Shown: positions 25,906 through 38,815, numbered from the stretch's first letter. The stretch: DNA of 64,000 nt from Setaria digitata (GCA_003640385.1 RCAB01000079.1:62001-126000); one strand, 5' to 3'. Notes: generated from the sequence alone by a model not told the origin. Translations and numbers: made by a program.

Positions 25906-28519
25906 TTTTTGAAACATAGCCATGGAAGAACTTGGGCATAGGCAATATGTAGTAAATTGATATTTATTTTACCTCCACCGAATAAGACAAAAACTGGGCA
26001 TGAAGTCAGAAAAGAGACCTTTTGAGCAGGCAACTGGTATTTTAAACATTTAAAAGCCTTCTGTTCTAAAAGCATAAGATCAGTCTTACAGTTTAACTTA
26101 TGAGTTAAAAATGTTTGATTTTCTAATATATTCAATTCAGTATACAATAACTAGAGAAGCACCTCTTTTAACGTTATTAATTATAAGAGTTATGATTATT
26201 ATATTATTTACATATGTATTACATCACCTTATTATTACTCGTTTTTATCACTAACCAAATTTGAAGGATACAAAAATAAAGGCTGATTTTCAGTAACTTG
26301 TTCAGTTCACTTTATAAGAAGCTAGAAAAAATTTAAGCTAAAGGCGGAAAATTTCATTTTCTAAGAAATGACACAAATCATAGGTATCTTCAGAAAATCA
26401 TATGGATATATGCAACCAATAGAAGCAAATTTTGGCATAGAATTAAATCCCTGCCGTTTATTTTCAGATATGGTTTGGTCAGAGAAGAGCTGACTAGGCT
26501 GTTGCAAATTCCCACATAAGTTGAGCTTTCCAGACCTATTCGCCTGAGTCTATTACAAAAATTTAATTTTTTGCTGTCCATTCTAAATAGAAAGAAGTTT
26601 CCTCAAAATAATAAATAGTCACTATATCAAAAAAGGTATATATAATCTGTAGTGCTTACTTGATGAGTAATATTCTGAGAAATAAGGTTAGATGTAGCGG
26701 AGGAATGATCTTATATGATGATCACATTAACGCCGATTTACGAATACATTAACTGTTCAGAAAGAGAAATTCTTTAACAAATGGACTGAAAATACACCAT
26801 AATTTAATACTTCATGTGAACTTCAAAGCGAATATAATCACAAATCGAAATTATTTTTAATTTTAGATGAAATAAAAATAGAAATTATTGATCATGTCCT
26901 CCCGCCATTTATCTGTCTTGATTTAATAGCTATGATAGCAGACAAATCATAGCTACCGCTCCCAAAGTTAGTGATGACAAAAGTGTTCTCAGGTAATTAA
27001 CATTATTTTCATCCTATTAATAATGCAACAGTTGGATTTGTAATCGGAATAAACCATATGGTATAATGTAATTCAACGATATGAAATAGTGACTTTGCAT
27101 TATCTTTCTTCCGATGATTTTTTTCTCACAATTTGTCGAGTTTTGTTTGCTAACAAGTAATGACTGGAATATTATAACTGGCGTAGAAAAATGTTGTGAA
27201 AAATTAGAAGAGGTATAGAATTCTTTGCTTCCTTTATTTATGTAATCAAACCATTTAGTATTACTTTTAAGGTCATTAATGTGCTACTTCCACTTAAAGT
27301 TAATAAACTCGTTTTGTTTATAAGATTACAATTGGGCAAAATTTTCCGATTCCAAATCTATGCATATATTTTATCTCTAGGAGTAAGCTCCATTTTTTTC
27401 AGTTCTTAATAAATTCTTCAATACTTGGTTGGTTTGAAATACTTCTTACTTTTTCATAAACTTTCAAAACCAAGGATTTAACTGTTATGTAAGTAATAAT
27501 TTGGATTGATTTTTTTCTGTAGTAGGAAAAAAATGTTTCGATATCAAAAAAAAAAAGAAAAAAAAAACGCCATAAAATCATACTTCATCCGAACATGGGT
27601 AAGATGAATGTAATAATGACATTTGCACATACACTTTAATATGATCATTTACTTTGCTTTCTTACGATGTAAAAAATTGAACAATCAAAAACTAACAAGC
27701 ATCAAATACCTTTTGCTGTAGATATAAAGGACGGAATCAACCAGTTCAGATGTGCAAAACATATGCAGAGATAGAATTACAAGAAAGTAGAGAACTTTTA
27801 AAAATCACATCATTTGGTTATACTCCAGAGTGTATAACTTAACTGTCTAGACTAGATCATTTAGAAGACTTCAAGCAACAACTGGTGGTTTTTAAGTGCT
27901 CACTGCTTATTTGGCAAGGGAAATACTAAAATATTTTGATGTTGATGGTACCAATTTACGAAACAACTCACCCAGAAATGATCTTTTCTTTTATTTCATT
28001 TAAACCAACCAGTGTTGTTTCTGTACTTTTTTTTCCCGCTCTACGATCACTGCCACAAACTTTGTCCCACGCACAACGTAACTGGACAATCATTATCTAC
28101 TCACGTATAAAGGATTTTCGACCACGCCAACAAGGCATTCACTGTCCATTAAGCACTGAAATTGTTCTATGCTCTAACGTATTAGCAAAGATTAGAACTT
28201 TAGAAGGATTATGAACTGCACAGCTTTGAAGGTTTCACCTGTATGAATAACGGTAACGGCCGACTGGAAGTTTTCAACCGTTCATTGAAAATAAATCCAA
28301 GTCAAAGCATGAAGCATCAAAATACCACGTCATGCAAATATCTCGAATTCGAGAAAAGAAATACATAAACAGTAACTGTGAAGACACGTGGAACGAAATA
28401 ATGAACACATACACACGTCCCTCTCACGCGAGAAACACACGTTGACCTTCCCACATAAGGATGTCACTATGCAGAACTTATGTCCCCGTTCAAACGTCCA
28501 ACCATGAAATACCGTTCAG

Positions 28520-28602
28520 CACATGAATGCTTGCGTGTGTGCGTGCGTAGGTGTGTTCGTCCGTGAGTTCGGTGCGTGTGTGTGTAGGTTTGTGCGTGTT
28601 GG
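28520..28602 (+). repeat. GT-rich low-complexity tract upstream of dad-1
   Basis: Repeated GTGTG, GCGTGC and GTGCGTG units within a CG-containing region about 260-340 bases before the dad-1 ATG. It may be part of the promoter. No specific factor site is claimed. Confidence 0.55.
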
Positions 28603-28847
28603 GATTCCAAACTGCAACACCTGAAATGGAAGCCAAGTCCTGACCTCAGGCTGAGAAAGCATGACCTTTATGACTTAATGCAGGAATGAGTTGCTACTCC
28701 TGAGGACTTAGTAGCTGATAAAATATCGGAAATAATACCAGTCATCTCGGCTTTCTCCACCTTTCTCGCTTCCAGCCGGTTCCTGACCTTCTTTGGGAAA
28801 GGATAGGTAACGAGGCGAGGTTAGAAGCTAGTATCAAATTAAATTTC

Positions 28848-28849
28848 AG
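28848..28849 (+). promoter_or_regulatory. Probable spliced-leader acceptor of dad-1
   Basis: AAATTTCAG ends nine bases before the dad-1 ATG with no upstream coding exon. This is typical of nematode trans-splice acceptors; cis-splicing to a 5' UTR exon is the alternative. Confidence 0.6.
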
Positions 28850-28858
28850 GAAGAAACG

Positions 28859-30016
28859 ATGAGATTAATTACACTGTTGGGCAGTTTATTCGATGATTAC
28901 CGGAAAACAACACCGAGGAAATTGAAAATTATTGACTCCTACATGTTCTATGTTTTGATCACCGGCATCATCCAGTAAGTAACAATTTCTTTAAAATCTA
29001 TTTTTTCCGATCATTTCTAACATAATGTTAGTTCATTTCCTCATCAGTAAAAAGTCTTTGCAGTCGTAGCCTAAAGTAGGAAGAGTCCCTACATGTTATG
29101 GAAAGAGATCTTTCCTGGATAGAAAAAGATTCTTTTTTATAAAGACAATTCGCAGGTTTGTAAAACAAGTACAATTAGTTGATTTTGCTTAGAATGGTGG
29201 GATTTGCATTCTAGAATAAGACTTACCATTTTATTTTCGGATATGCCAGTGGAAGTTCAAGTTCCAACCAAAAAACTATAAATTTTTGCAGCACTACCCA
29301 AAATTTACGATAGATATGGGAATCTTATATAGCCTTATTTTAAATTTATAAAATATGTGCGATTCCTATGTTTTTTACTAGTTTCTTTAGCCTTTTTTGA
29401 TTTTTTTTTTTATTTTGTTGAATTGGTTAATCTGGTGCGGACTTTGTAGTCCGATTTGATCCTTGTTTGATTTGCTTCTATGTATTTGCACGCTTGTTTA
29501 CTTTCTTACATTATAACTTTAATTCTACATTTCACATTAATGACCTAGTTTCATTGCGTTATATATAAATTAATTTAAATGATGAATTTACAGATTTGTT
29601 TACTGTGTCCTTGTTGGTACATTTCCGTTCAACTCGTTCTTGTCTGGTTTCGTATCAACAGTTGGTTGTTTTGTCTTAGCAGGTTGGATTTTATTTTGGA
29701 ACTGTGACTTTATAAAGTATTTTCTATTGTTTCAAAATCTCTAAATATAGTTGAATTTATTAATGAACGGATTATACTTCTTGTTTTTTAGATTTTTGTT
29801 TTCCGTCGTTTTGGAGCAAATCGCTTATCAGATATCTTAATCGAAATTTTAGAAAAGTTTTTCAAGTTCAAGTACTCTTTTTCAGCATCACTTCGCATTC
29901 AGGTGAATCCAGAAAACAAGCCTTTGTTCCCTCACATCGCTCCAGAACGTGCTTTTGCAGACTTTATTTTTGCACATGTGATATTTCACCTTGTGATTGC
30001 GAACTTCCTAGGCTGA
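28859..30016 (+). CDS. dad-1: DAD1, oligosaccharyltransferase subunit (defender against cell death)
   Basis: Small integral ER-membrane subunit of the oligosaccharyltransferase complex that transfers N-glycans to nascent proteins. Exons: 28859-28974, 29594-29682, 29886-30016; 111 aa (human 113). The N-terminal cytosolic segment reads [20 protein letters not shown]. Three hydrophobic segments follow, with [15 protein letters not shown] in the second exon and [11 protein letters not shown] and [12 protein letters not shown] in the third. The protein ends in NFLG, where human DAD1 ends NFVG. All intron phases agree. A close 3' neighbour on the same strand is bud-13. An AATAAA signal is at 30209-30214. 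Confidence 0.96.
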
Positions 30017-30208
30017 TTTTGCTGATACTGATTAAGACGTTGCTGTTGTCTTTAAGTACTAAAAAAGTTTCAGTGAAGGGAATATTTTTGCAAACATGTA
30101 ACCAATTTAACGTAGAAAATCTAAGTGAAGATTCTATTAGAGGTCGAAATTAATTATGGCAGATAACAATGTTTGCTGAGATACCTTTTTAAGATTGAAG
30201 AGATTTTA

Positions 30209-30214
30209 AATAAA
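30209..30214 (+). promoter_or_regulatory. Polyadenylation signal of dad-1
   Basis: AATAAA about 190 bases past the dad-1 stop and about 330 bases before the bud-13 ATG. Confidence 0.5.
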
Positions 30215-30530
30215 GTGTAAATTGTCGCAGTTATCTAGAATATAGTCAGTAGATTATTTATTTTCTTGTTATTCCAACTATGTTTGTTGAAGCATGCTGT
30301 TTTTTGATCTGTGATTTTGGATTATACTGTTTTATGGGATTGTAATTTTAAAAACGGTATGAAGTTTTATCTGTATAAACTGTATGAAGCAGCGTTGAAT
30401 ATTCCATATTCCGATGGATTTCTATTATTTTTCTTTGATGATTTCTGAACATTAGTAGGTTTTGTTATTTGATTATTCGTACAACAACGTAGTTTCCATC
30501 ATTCATTTTATGAAAATATTATAGAATTCC

Positions 30531-30532
30531 AG
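30531..30532 (+). promoter_or_regulatory. Probable spliced-leader acceptor of bud-13
   Basis: GAATTCCAG ends nine bases before the bud-13 ATG. With the short gap to dad-1 this would fit trans-splicing of a downstream operon gene. Confidence 0.55.
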
Positions 30533-30541
30533 AACACATTA

Positions 30542-33500
30542 ATGGATGACGCTGCAAAGAAAGCACGAGAAGAATACCTTAAGAAATATCTCAGCAAAGA
30601 TGATAAACAAGCAGTGAAAAAACAGAAGAAGAAAAAAAAGAAGATTGGGATTGGGTTTGTTGCTGTTCACTTTTGAGATTTGGGAATGCTGTGATTAATT
30701 TTTACTTTAGTGAAAACCTTGTATTTTTTATTTTTGGGAACTGTCTCTTTGTTTTGTTAATTTATGACAATAGGTGAGAAAATCAAGGAAGAGCAGAAAA
30801 TTCAATTAAAAGGCTTAAATTTGAGAAAGAAATTTAACTAGTCGGAAGGGATAGGTTCACAGTCCTTGTTCAAGTGGTGACGAAGTATAAACTGTCAGTA
30901 ATATTTTTAAAGATAAGTATTAAAAATACCTAATTCATAGATTTTTTGATTTTATAAACTTGTTATTTACAATTATTGCCGAACAATTTGTTAGATAAAC
31001 CCAAAGCTATAATTTGTCATAGCCAGCATTTTTTCTGGTAAAGACTTGCATAAAGTCTTGCAAAGTACTTATTTACAGATTAAAAATCCATGAAAACGAT
31101 GCTTTTGTTGCTGTTGCACCGTGTGCTGAACAGACTTCTTCGGACGATGAAAAAGATGTTAGTTTTTAATGAAGTTCTTTTTAAGTAGAGTATTGTACCG
31201 TGCTTATAAATTATTGACAGAAATCTTTCCTTCCACACACTGTAGTTAAATATTGTTGAGCTCGGACGCACATTTTTGAATTATTTGGATCTGGAATTAG
31301 TTTTGTTCAAATTTTGATACTTGAAGCTTTATTTTCCTTTCTTTTATTCCTTATTTCTTTTAAACTTAAACGACTTTTCCGATCTCTTTCCCTCCCTGAC
31401 TGGTTTGGTATGTGGAAGGAATAAGGGAAATAAACAGAAGTGTGGTGATTTCCCTAGGAAGAAAGTATGAATTTTTTTCCATGCTGTAATGGGGAAGAAT
31501 ATAATTTAATGTGTGGAATTGTTATTTGATTTTAAAGGCACATTATTTTTTATTTTGAGGTTGAAGTAACTGAGAAAGTTAAAAAGTTGCGAGCGATGTC
31601 GAAGTTTAAACCTGCAGCGTTTGAAGCTGTCGAGATTGAGGGTTATAATTTATTTTCTTGGTTATTATTTTTTAAATTTTAAGTTTCCTCATTCTCTTCT
31701 GATTTACTGGAAGAAAGTTTGGTTTTTCTTCGGTTCACTGCATTGATTCATCTAAAATCCAATTATTTAGCATTTTAATATTTTCCATTTTATTACTAGA
31801 GATTGTAAAATTTCTTTTTGCAGTGGAAACAACAGCAATTCGCAAAAGACATGATTCGTCGTCCGATGAAAATGGTATGTTTACATCCAGTTAATAAACT
31901 TCAACTTCCTGCATGCTAAACAGGATTTTCTGAGTTATTATATTTAGTAGTATGCTTCTATCAGGTTGAGATTGTCAGCAGCTAAGCCTGTAGAAAATTA
32001 GTTATTTTTTCTTTCAATTTATTTGATATTAATTATTATCTTCTATATCCGCAAATTACTTGGCAGCTTGAAGCATTTGTTCAGCTTTCGAATTATTTAC
32101 CGCTTTTATAATTATAAAGATAGGTAGACATGGTATCAGAGACAGTGTCTGAAGAATTGAGAAATTAAAAATTCCTCTAATAAATAACTTTTCTAGTTAC
32201 GCCGGAAGAGCTATCACTTCCCACTACCAGTGGACGATCTCGAAAAACTTCTTTAGTCAGAAATGAGGATCACATTGTTCAAAAAACATTAGGACAGAGT
32301 GGTGTTGACTCAAATATTTTCTTGCCAAGTCAGAGAGTAAAGGACGAAGCAGTTGACTCAGATTCCTCGCCACCAAGAATGCCAAAAAACAGCACAAGAC
32401 GAAGTCCTAGTAGTTATGAAACATCTTCGAGACATGGGAAAGTGATAAATAATTTCGACATGGGCGTTGCATCATCACGTTGCAGAATAAAAGATGAACC
32501 GCTTGACTCAGATGCTTCGCCACCAAGAAGACCAACCAGTGGTGTGAGGCGAAATGCCGATGGAGATATTTCGGATATCTCACCTCCAAGACGCAGCAAA
32601 CCTACAAATAATTCTGACTCAGATCTGTCTCCCCCGCGTAATCATGTTGACAGGGATAAAATTTATAGTTGTGAGGAAGACTCTCAACATCATGAGCATC
32701 ATAAAAGAGGAAAAAGTGGAAGTGTAGAATCTTGTCGGCGTAAAAAAATTGGTTGGAATTCTGAAGCTTCTCGGCATAATGTTGAAAGGACAAAGGAAAA
32801 GCATCGTGGAAGAAGTCGGGATGAGGGTTCGAGAGTGCATCATCTACATTATGAAGGTGATATTGAAATTCGTCACTTGTTTAGTTCTAATTTTTCCAAC
32901 TAATTAGCAGTTGTTAAAAAAATTCTTTTTCTTTTCGTCCTGATGTGATCCAAGAATTCAATGTCTAGAAAAGATATATGAAAAGTCACCTTAGCAAGTT
33001 AGCTACCTTGCAGTTCACTTAATTTTTGTGAGTAAAGCAAAGGACTAATTTCTGCTTGCTGGATGTCATAGATTTTCGCAGAGCACCGAGGACGAAAAAG
33101 TTCTAAGCGCGAGATGTCCCATCACGGTAAAAGCGATCGGTCAAATGAGGATGGTATTAAGTCAAGTGGGGGAAGTGCAAGTGCAGGTCTCAAGACGCTG
33201 GAAAGACATCGAGAAGAAATGAAAAGACTTCAGGAAGATGAGGCAGAAGTACGTGTATCGGCTGAGATCATTTGAAATTTTGTAAACAAAGAAAATGATT
33301 TAGTGAATTAATGACTAGTGACTAAATCAAAAGTTATAAATGGATTGGTTTTACTTAAGTAGTAAGGAGCGTTTGATTTTCGTGTTATATGTTTTCTCTT
33401 TTTATTTTATTTGCTTATTTAATCATTTATTTATCCTTTTATTTATTTGCTTATTTATTTACTGTTTTTATGAAACATTTTTAATTTATTAGCAAAACCA

Positions 33501-34802
33501 GTCTTGTTTGTGGTCTGAATTAATAAATTATAACTTATAGTTGCTCCGAAATTGGGAAGGATTTGCTAGTGGTAAAGATGCAGCAGCTACACATCGAAAG
33601 AAATTGACAGGTAAGGGTCGCGAATCAAAAGAAGATCGTGAGCGGAAAGAACGTGAAGCTAAAAAGCAGAAAGAATTAGAGGAAAAGTATAAAAATTGGA
33701 ACAAGGGCTTGCGACAAATAGAAGAGGTTTGCGCTATATAAAGTTTTGTCTTCCTTCAGTACTCATATTTGAATGCAGCTATAAGCATTTCTGGCAAGGG
33801 TAGAATGAGTTCTTTAAATTTCAAAAAAAAAAAATTTGGTTTAGCGAAGCCAGAAATTAAATGAAATGGCTCGAGTGGCGCAGGAAGATTTTGCACGACA
33901 TGCTGACGATGAGACAATGAATGAACATCTGAAAAAGGTTGCTTTAATGTTTGCAGATGTTATTACAAAATTTTGCTTTTCTTCTCTATCAATACCACTT
34001 CTGGTATTTCTATGCAAGCGTTAACACAAAAACATAAGCTGTACATGATTTGTCCATCTTTACGGGTTGGAGCCCCTTTGTCTCTACACGATAAAGTAGT
34101 GAAATACAAAATGAATATTGATGTGACAGAATAGTTAATCTTGAGAAAATAGATTTTAGTGACAAGATTTTGTAATAATCTAACTTCCGTGGAATGCCTT
34201 CTTTCTTTTTTGTCGTCCTGCAAACAGGAGGGACTTCTAATAGTAACTTCTAATAGTGATTGTGATTCCATTATGGATAGATTTATGATATTGAAATGAT
34301 TTTTCAGCAATTGTACGAGAAAGATCCGATGTACAATTACGTGAAAAAAAAGAAGGAAAATGCTGAAATAAGAAGCGGGACTGGTAAATCTTTTGAAATT
34401 TCAATTAAAGTTTTCTTATTTCAGCGTTGCTAGTTTTGGACTGAAACAAGGTGCTTCTAGAATTTGTTTCCAATACTGCGAAAACATATTTGTCTTTATA
34501 AACTCAGCTACTAGATTTTTGCGGTCTTTTGTTCCCCCAAATCTTATTTTTCACCGGAATTAAAACTGATTTAATTAATCAAGATCGTTTGGAGATGTTC
34601 AAGAGTTATTATGATTGCTTTTTTAGCCTACCCAAAATATAAGGGAAGTTGGCCACCGAATCGTTTTAATATTCCACCAGGTCATCGTTGGGATGGGGTG
34701 AATCGTTCAAACGGTTTTGAAGATCGGATAGCTGAAACAACTAATCGAAAATTGGCTCAACGTACTGAATATTATGAAAATATTGCAAAATATGAAGTTT
34801 AG
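30542..34802 (+). CDS. bud-13: BUD13 homologue, pre-mRNA splicing RES-complex subunit
   Basis: Nuclear spliceosomal protein of the retention-and-splicing (RES) complex. Exons: 30542-30654, 31079-31157, 31560-31641, 31824-31874, 32197-32856, 33082-33248, 33541-33726, 33845-33937, 34308-34383, 34627-34802; 560 aa. The N-terminus [13 protein letters not shown] followed by a Lys run matches the BUD13 start. The middle is disordered and Ser/Arg-rich with repeated SPPR units (SDSSPPR, SDASPPR, SDISPPR, SDLSPPR), as in human BUD13. A charged helical region (KERREA-like, ending [13 protein letters not shown]) leads to the conserved C-terminal block [20 protein letters not shown], residues about 511-530. 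Here the family usually reads IWPGYRWDGV, so the IPPGH variant is a small difference. All ten phases fit. Confidence 0.95.
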
Positions 34803-35774
34803 TATTGTTGACACTAATTTCGGTTGTATTTGGTGTAGGAGCTATTGTTTCTGTTGTATGGTCCATAGACAGATTGATTTAAAAAGATCAGTTAGTGCTA
34901 ACAGTGCTGTTTTATGTCATGATGGCTACATTACTGATGTACTCAACGTATTACATATCTAATCATTATTTTTGCATATATTTTGCATATAAAAGTATAA
35001 CATAATCATAAGAGGTATTATCTAAATTAAGGATGGAGTTAACTTTTAAAAATTCAAAAGCTGTATTAGTAGTTGGTATGTTTTTCTCGTTCACATAATG
35101 ATTGGGTTTTATATGATCCCACTATGATATGAAACCAACAATGAGCACGTACCATAAAAAATAAGGTGAAATATTTGCAGAGTCAGTCTTTTCGCTTCAT
35201 GCCACTAAATTATTGTACAAGCGAAATAAAATGATTTTAGCAGTTGGCATTATCAGTTTTCTGATTATCAGAAAATAATACAGTAATCAACTGTCAGCAT
35301 TCATGAATGCAGAAAATACAAATTATCTTTCTCTTTTTTGTAATGCATTTGTATCGACTGTCCCGTTAATGGAATAATCATTATATATATATGCATATGC
35401 TAATTAATTATTCAACATTGCTGATATATTTCTCAGCACGAAGTTGGTTGATTAGTTCATTTGCTCCTTTTGATTTGTAGCAGTTGTATGAGCAGCGCAG
35501 TAAATCAAGAAGTAGATTAAGCAATGAAAACGTTGAAGGTGTGGAATTTCTGATAGTGTCATGATTGGATCTGTATTGTTACCATGAATGGGTATGCTGC
35601 ACCTATCATAAGGTTGCAGTAGTTTTTATCTGTATCGTGAAATTAGATTAATAAGTCGGAAGTCGTAGGGAGCTGCAGATATAGTGATGTTAATGACGAG
35701 TATATTTCCCTGGTGGACCTACCATCAAAGACGATGTTTTGGTAGTAAATTAATGTGACATGATATAGTTTTCA
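34803..35774. other. Intergenic region bud-13 to REEP gene
   Basis: No exon recognised. An AATAAA at 35225-35230 may serve bud-13. AT-rich throughout. Confidence 0.55.
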
Positions 35775-35775
35775 G
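35774..35775 (+). promoter_or_regulatory. Candidate splice acceptor before the long REEP N-terminal exon
   Basis: AGTTTTCAG ends about 43 bases before the ATG at 35818. It could receive a spliced leader. Confidence 0.45.
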
Positions 35776-35794
35776 AGGTTAATCACTACGAAAT

Positions 35795-35818
35795 ATGTTA
35801 ACAACCATGGCAGAATAA
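35795..35818 (+). CDS. Seven-codon upstream ORF abutting the 35818 start
   Basis: ATG at 35795 opens a seven-codon frame whose TAA stop (35816-35818) overlaps the ATG of the next frame by one base (TAATG). If the transcript starts at the acceptor near 35775 this short frame would be met first and could tune translation of the following exon. It is a tiny feature and may be chance. Confidence 0.3.
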   Translation: MLTTMAE

Positions 35819-36127
35819 TGAGGAAAGGATCAGTTACAGATGACGAAAGACGATTTAATCTGGCAATGTCGGAGAGTGCGCCACTTATCCAACATTGCGA
35901 AACGTTACCATCTATTGATTCTGATGTAGTATTGCAAACGGCAATTGAAGTGGATAAAAGTGACTTAGTTAAGAAGTTGGAGGATGGAAGTGTCGTGGAA
36001 AGGGAGTTAGAAACATATGATTCAAATAAATCGCAGTTTAGTACAAGTTCACTAAGTTTCTGCAGAAGATCAGTGTCGCCGGATACGATGCTTCGGGGGG
36101 CGACATCCAAATCTAATGCTTCGATGA
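35818..36127 (+). CDS. Putative N-terminal coding exon, likely long form of the REEP protein
   Basis: A 103-codon open segment starting ATG with coding-like composition. It is rich in Ser, Glu and Asp, with SESAPLIQ and RRSVSPDT motifs and no membrane segment. A possible donor (GTGTGA after ATGA) at 36128 leaves phase 1. The acceptor at 37383-37384 accepts that phase and continues in frame through TTTTCGGA into the REEP ATG at 37393, which would give 287 aa instead of 181. The donor is not a strong match, and the segment could belong to a separate gene. No family was recognised for this segment. Confidence 0.5.
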
Positions 36128-37392
36128 GTGTGAATATTAGTTCTTTCTTTCTTTTCGTTCAGTTTTATTGCTTAATTGATCCAATCAAGAACTCCCTTGA
36201 CTATCATTATTCATTATTCACGAATAGCATTCTTTTCCTTTTAGGAATTAAATTATTTTTACCCTATTTCTTACCTCACCTTTAGTGTATTTTTTTGCAC
36301 ATGAATTTGTTGCCTTAGTTTTAATGTCGTTATAAAACAGAAGGGATTAATCATTTAGGATGTTACTTCTAGTACTTTAGCGGAACTTTCTCATTTGTTA
36401 GTGTGCTATATTATCATTACTGTTTTTAATTAAATAATTTAATTAGACTTCGTGTTCTTGTAAGAAGGTATATTAGGTTTTGTCGTGAAAGATCTGAATG
36501 CTAGGCTTTTCTTTCTACAGAAGAATCCAGTATCACATGATTTTGTTCAAATTTCATTTCTTTGAGATTAGTATTCACTGCATTACCGACTTGAAAAAGC
36601 TTCCAGTTTATTTGATTTTTTTATCGCATTCAAAATATTTGGGAGTAATAATGTAACTTGCCTCTGCTATTTGTGTTAAACAGCTTTATTCAATATTTTA
36701 AAATTTCACTGTTCAATGAAAATCAGTCCAATTTTTAGTCCCGGTGGAGTGAACAGACATCTTCGCTGACTTCCGACTACAGTTCCGACCTTTCATGTAT
36801 AAATTTCATCTATTTTCATGAAAGCGAGTATAATACACATTTCAGAATATTGCATGACACCCAAAGAAAAGTAAAGCGCCAAGCAATCTTCATTTTTCTT
36901 AGATTTCTTATAAAATGATATGAGGGAAGGAGAGAAAAGTTTTTTTTTGTCACCCAGATCATTAGTGAGAGTTTAAACGTTCATAATCATCAAAAACAAT
37001 TCTGAATCGTTCATTATTAACTCTACTTAGTCTTAACTTAGAGGGAGCGTAATTAAGGCGAAATAATATGAAAGTTATATTTTACAGTTTCTTACTTTGT
37101 TCATCTCTCTTTCACACTACTTACAACTGGTTTAATTCATATTTGAAAGCCTGCTAGTGAAAATTTATATGGAAAGTTATTATTATCTTGAAATTATCTT
37201 ACTTATTCAGAAATTTATCATTTTAAATAATTGAGGTTAAATAACAAATTTTAAATAATAGGAAACGTTCATATCCTTTTTTATTTTTATTTTTTGTAAT
37301 ATCTGAATTTTTTTTTTTTCAATAATTGCAATGTTCATAACATTCTTTTTTTGTTCTTTGCAAGGAAAAAGATTTAAATTTTAGTTTTCGGA

Positions 37393-38775
37393 ATGAATAA
37401 TGATACGACGGGCAAACGCTTATCAAGTGATACGTTAGTAGAATATTGGTGGGATTTAACACCTCATAATATTCATACGATCATAATCAACTATTTATAT
37501 GATATCGATAATAAACGATGTAACCAATGGTAACAGATATTTTATCGTTAAATTCAAAAACTTTCGTTTATTTATAAATTTAGCTCCCCAGAATTTATTT
37601 CGAAATGGTATAGCATTCAAAAAATGTGCAATCTTTAATGCAGCAGTTGACTTCGTACTTTCATCTATCCTGTGTTTCATCACTTTTATTTTTTAAGCCT
37701 ACTCTATTCAAATGATTTGGCTTAGATGATGTTGAAAATCCTCGGGTAGTGTTTGATTAAGATACATTTGTTTCTTTTTTTTTCCTGATAAGATTAAAGT
37801 GAAAGGGAGGTCTTCACATCACTACATGGTTTTCAGAACATTTTTTTCAGAACGCGTAATAAAATTAAAAATTTTGAAAATTAGTGCACAAGGATGAATT
37901 TTTTTATTAGATTTCGTTTCAGTTGGACATTTTTCGAGAACAAATTTGGAATTTCACGAGTTGTAGTATTTTACGGTTTAGTCACAGCTTATATTTTGTA
38001 CATTCTAAGTGGAGATTTGGCAAAACTTCTATATTATGCCATTGTATATATCTATTTATGTTTGTCAAGTTTTTAATTTTTTTTCAAGCTGTCAGGTTTT
38101 CCTAGAATATGAGATTTCCATTTTTTTTTTTTTCCACTTGTTAACTTTACAGGGTGTTGGATATCCAATGTATAGGACATACAGTACTCATGAAACTCGA
38201 GGACTTAGTGGATGTAGAAGTTGGCTTAGGTATGTAAGTCTTATTTGTAAGCATCAGTTTACTGATTGCAAGATATTCTCTATTTAAATGCATAGAAATA
38301 CCAGACCTAAAAAAATGAGGTCTAGAATTACTGCTAGTCTAACAGCATTAAGGATATCGAAATGGATTATAGTATATGATTAAACATTTGATAGATTGCC
38401 AGTGTTTATAGGAGCAATTAATTTAATAGTCTTTTGTGAATTAATATTTGATTGCATTTCCTGTGTTCAGGGTGTAAGCTTGCAGAATTTCAGGAGTTCT
38501 CTTATTTTCAAAGATTTTCAGTAAAAGGAGAAAAGAAATAATGGATTGAGTAGGAAATATTCAGATATTGGGTTGTCTTTGGTTGGTTATCATTATTGGA
38601 TGTATTTTTTTATCACTATTTGAGACAGTGGACAGTATATTGGTCAGTTAAAACAATCATTACCATATATTTATTGATGCCATTGGTCAAAGGAGCTGAT
38701 CTTATTTATCGTGACTTCATTAAAAATTTCAATAGAACGATTGAACGAAATGTTCGATTCATTGTCGAGAAATGA
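37393..38775 (+). CDS. REEP / TB2-DP1-HVA22 family ER membrane-shaping protein
   Basis: Hairpin membrane protein of the tubular endoplasmic reticulum. Exons: 37393-37529, 37923-38043, 38153-38229, 38565-38775; 181 aa (human REEP5 189). The order matches the family: a short amphipathic N-terminus (IINYLYDIDNKRCNQC), FENKFGISR before the first hydrophobic hairpin, then GVGYPMYRTY, where REEP5 has GFGYPAY. RYWVVFGWLSLLD follows, as in the WVVYG motif, then a second hairpin and a short basic tail ending RFIVEK. The sequence is well diverged from REEP5/YOP1. A possible spliced-leader acceptor (AG 37383-37384) precedes the ATG; the same site could be a cis acceptor for the exon at 35818. AATAAA lies 35 bases past the stop at 38810-38815. 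Confidence 0.9.
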
Positions 38776-38809
38776 TTGATCATTTTATTTATATAATGTT
38801 ATCTATTCC

Positions 38810-38815
38810 AATAAA
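38810..38815 (+). promoter_or_regulatory. Polyadenylation signal of the REEP gene
   Basis: AATAAA 35 bases after the TGA stop. Confidence 0.6.

Larger units (their letters stand above)
23128..28847. other. Intergenic region between ZIP7 and dad-1
   Basis: About 5.7 kb in which no exon chain could be supported. Open frames of 60-90 codons (for example minus 24977-25210 and plus 27936-28214) show no family motif and no splice-linked continuation. It contains two tandem repeats and a GT-rich tract before dad-1. The ZIP7 and dad-1 genes diverge from here, so both promoters should lie within it. Confidence 0.6.

Noticed and set aside
32407..32843. Minus-strand open frames opposite bud-13
   Set aside because: They are shadows of the long Ser/Arg-rich bud-13 exon, which is confirmed by flanking exons in phase.
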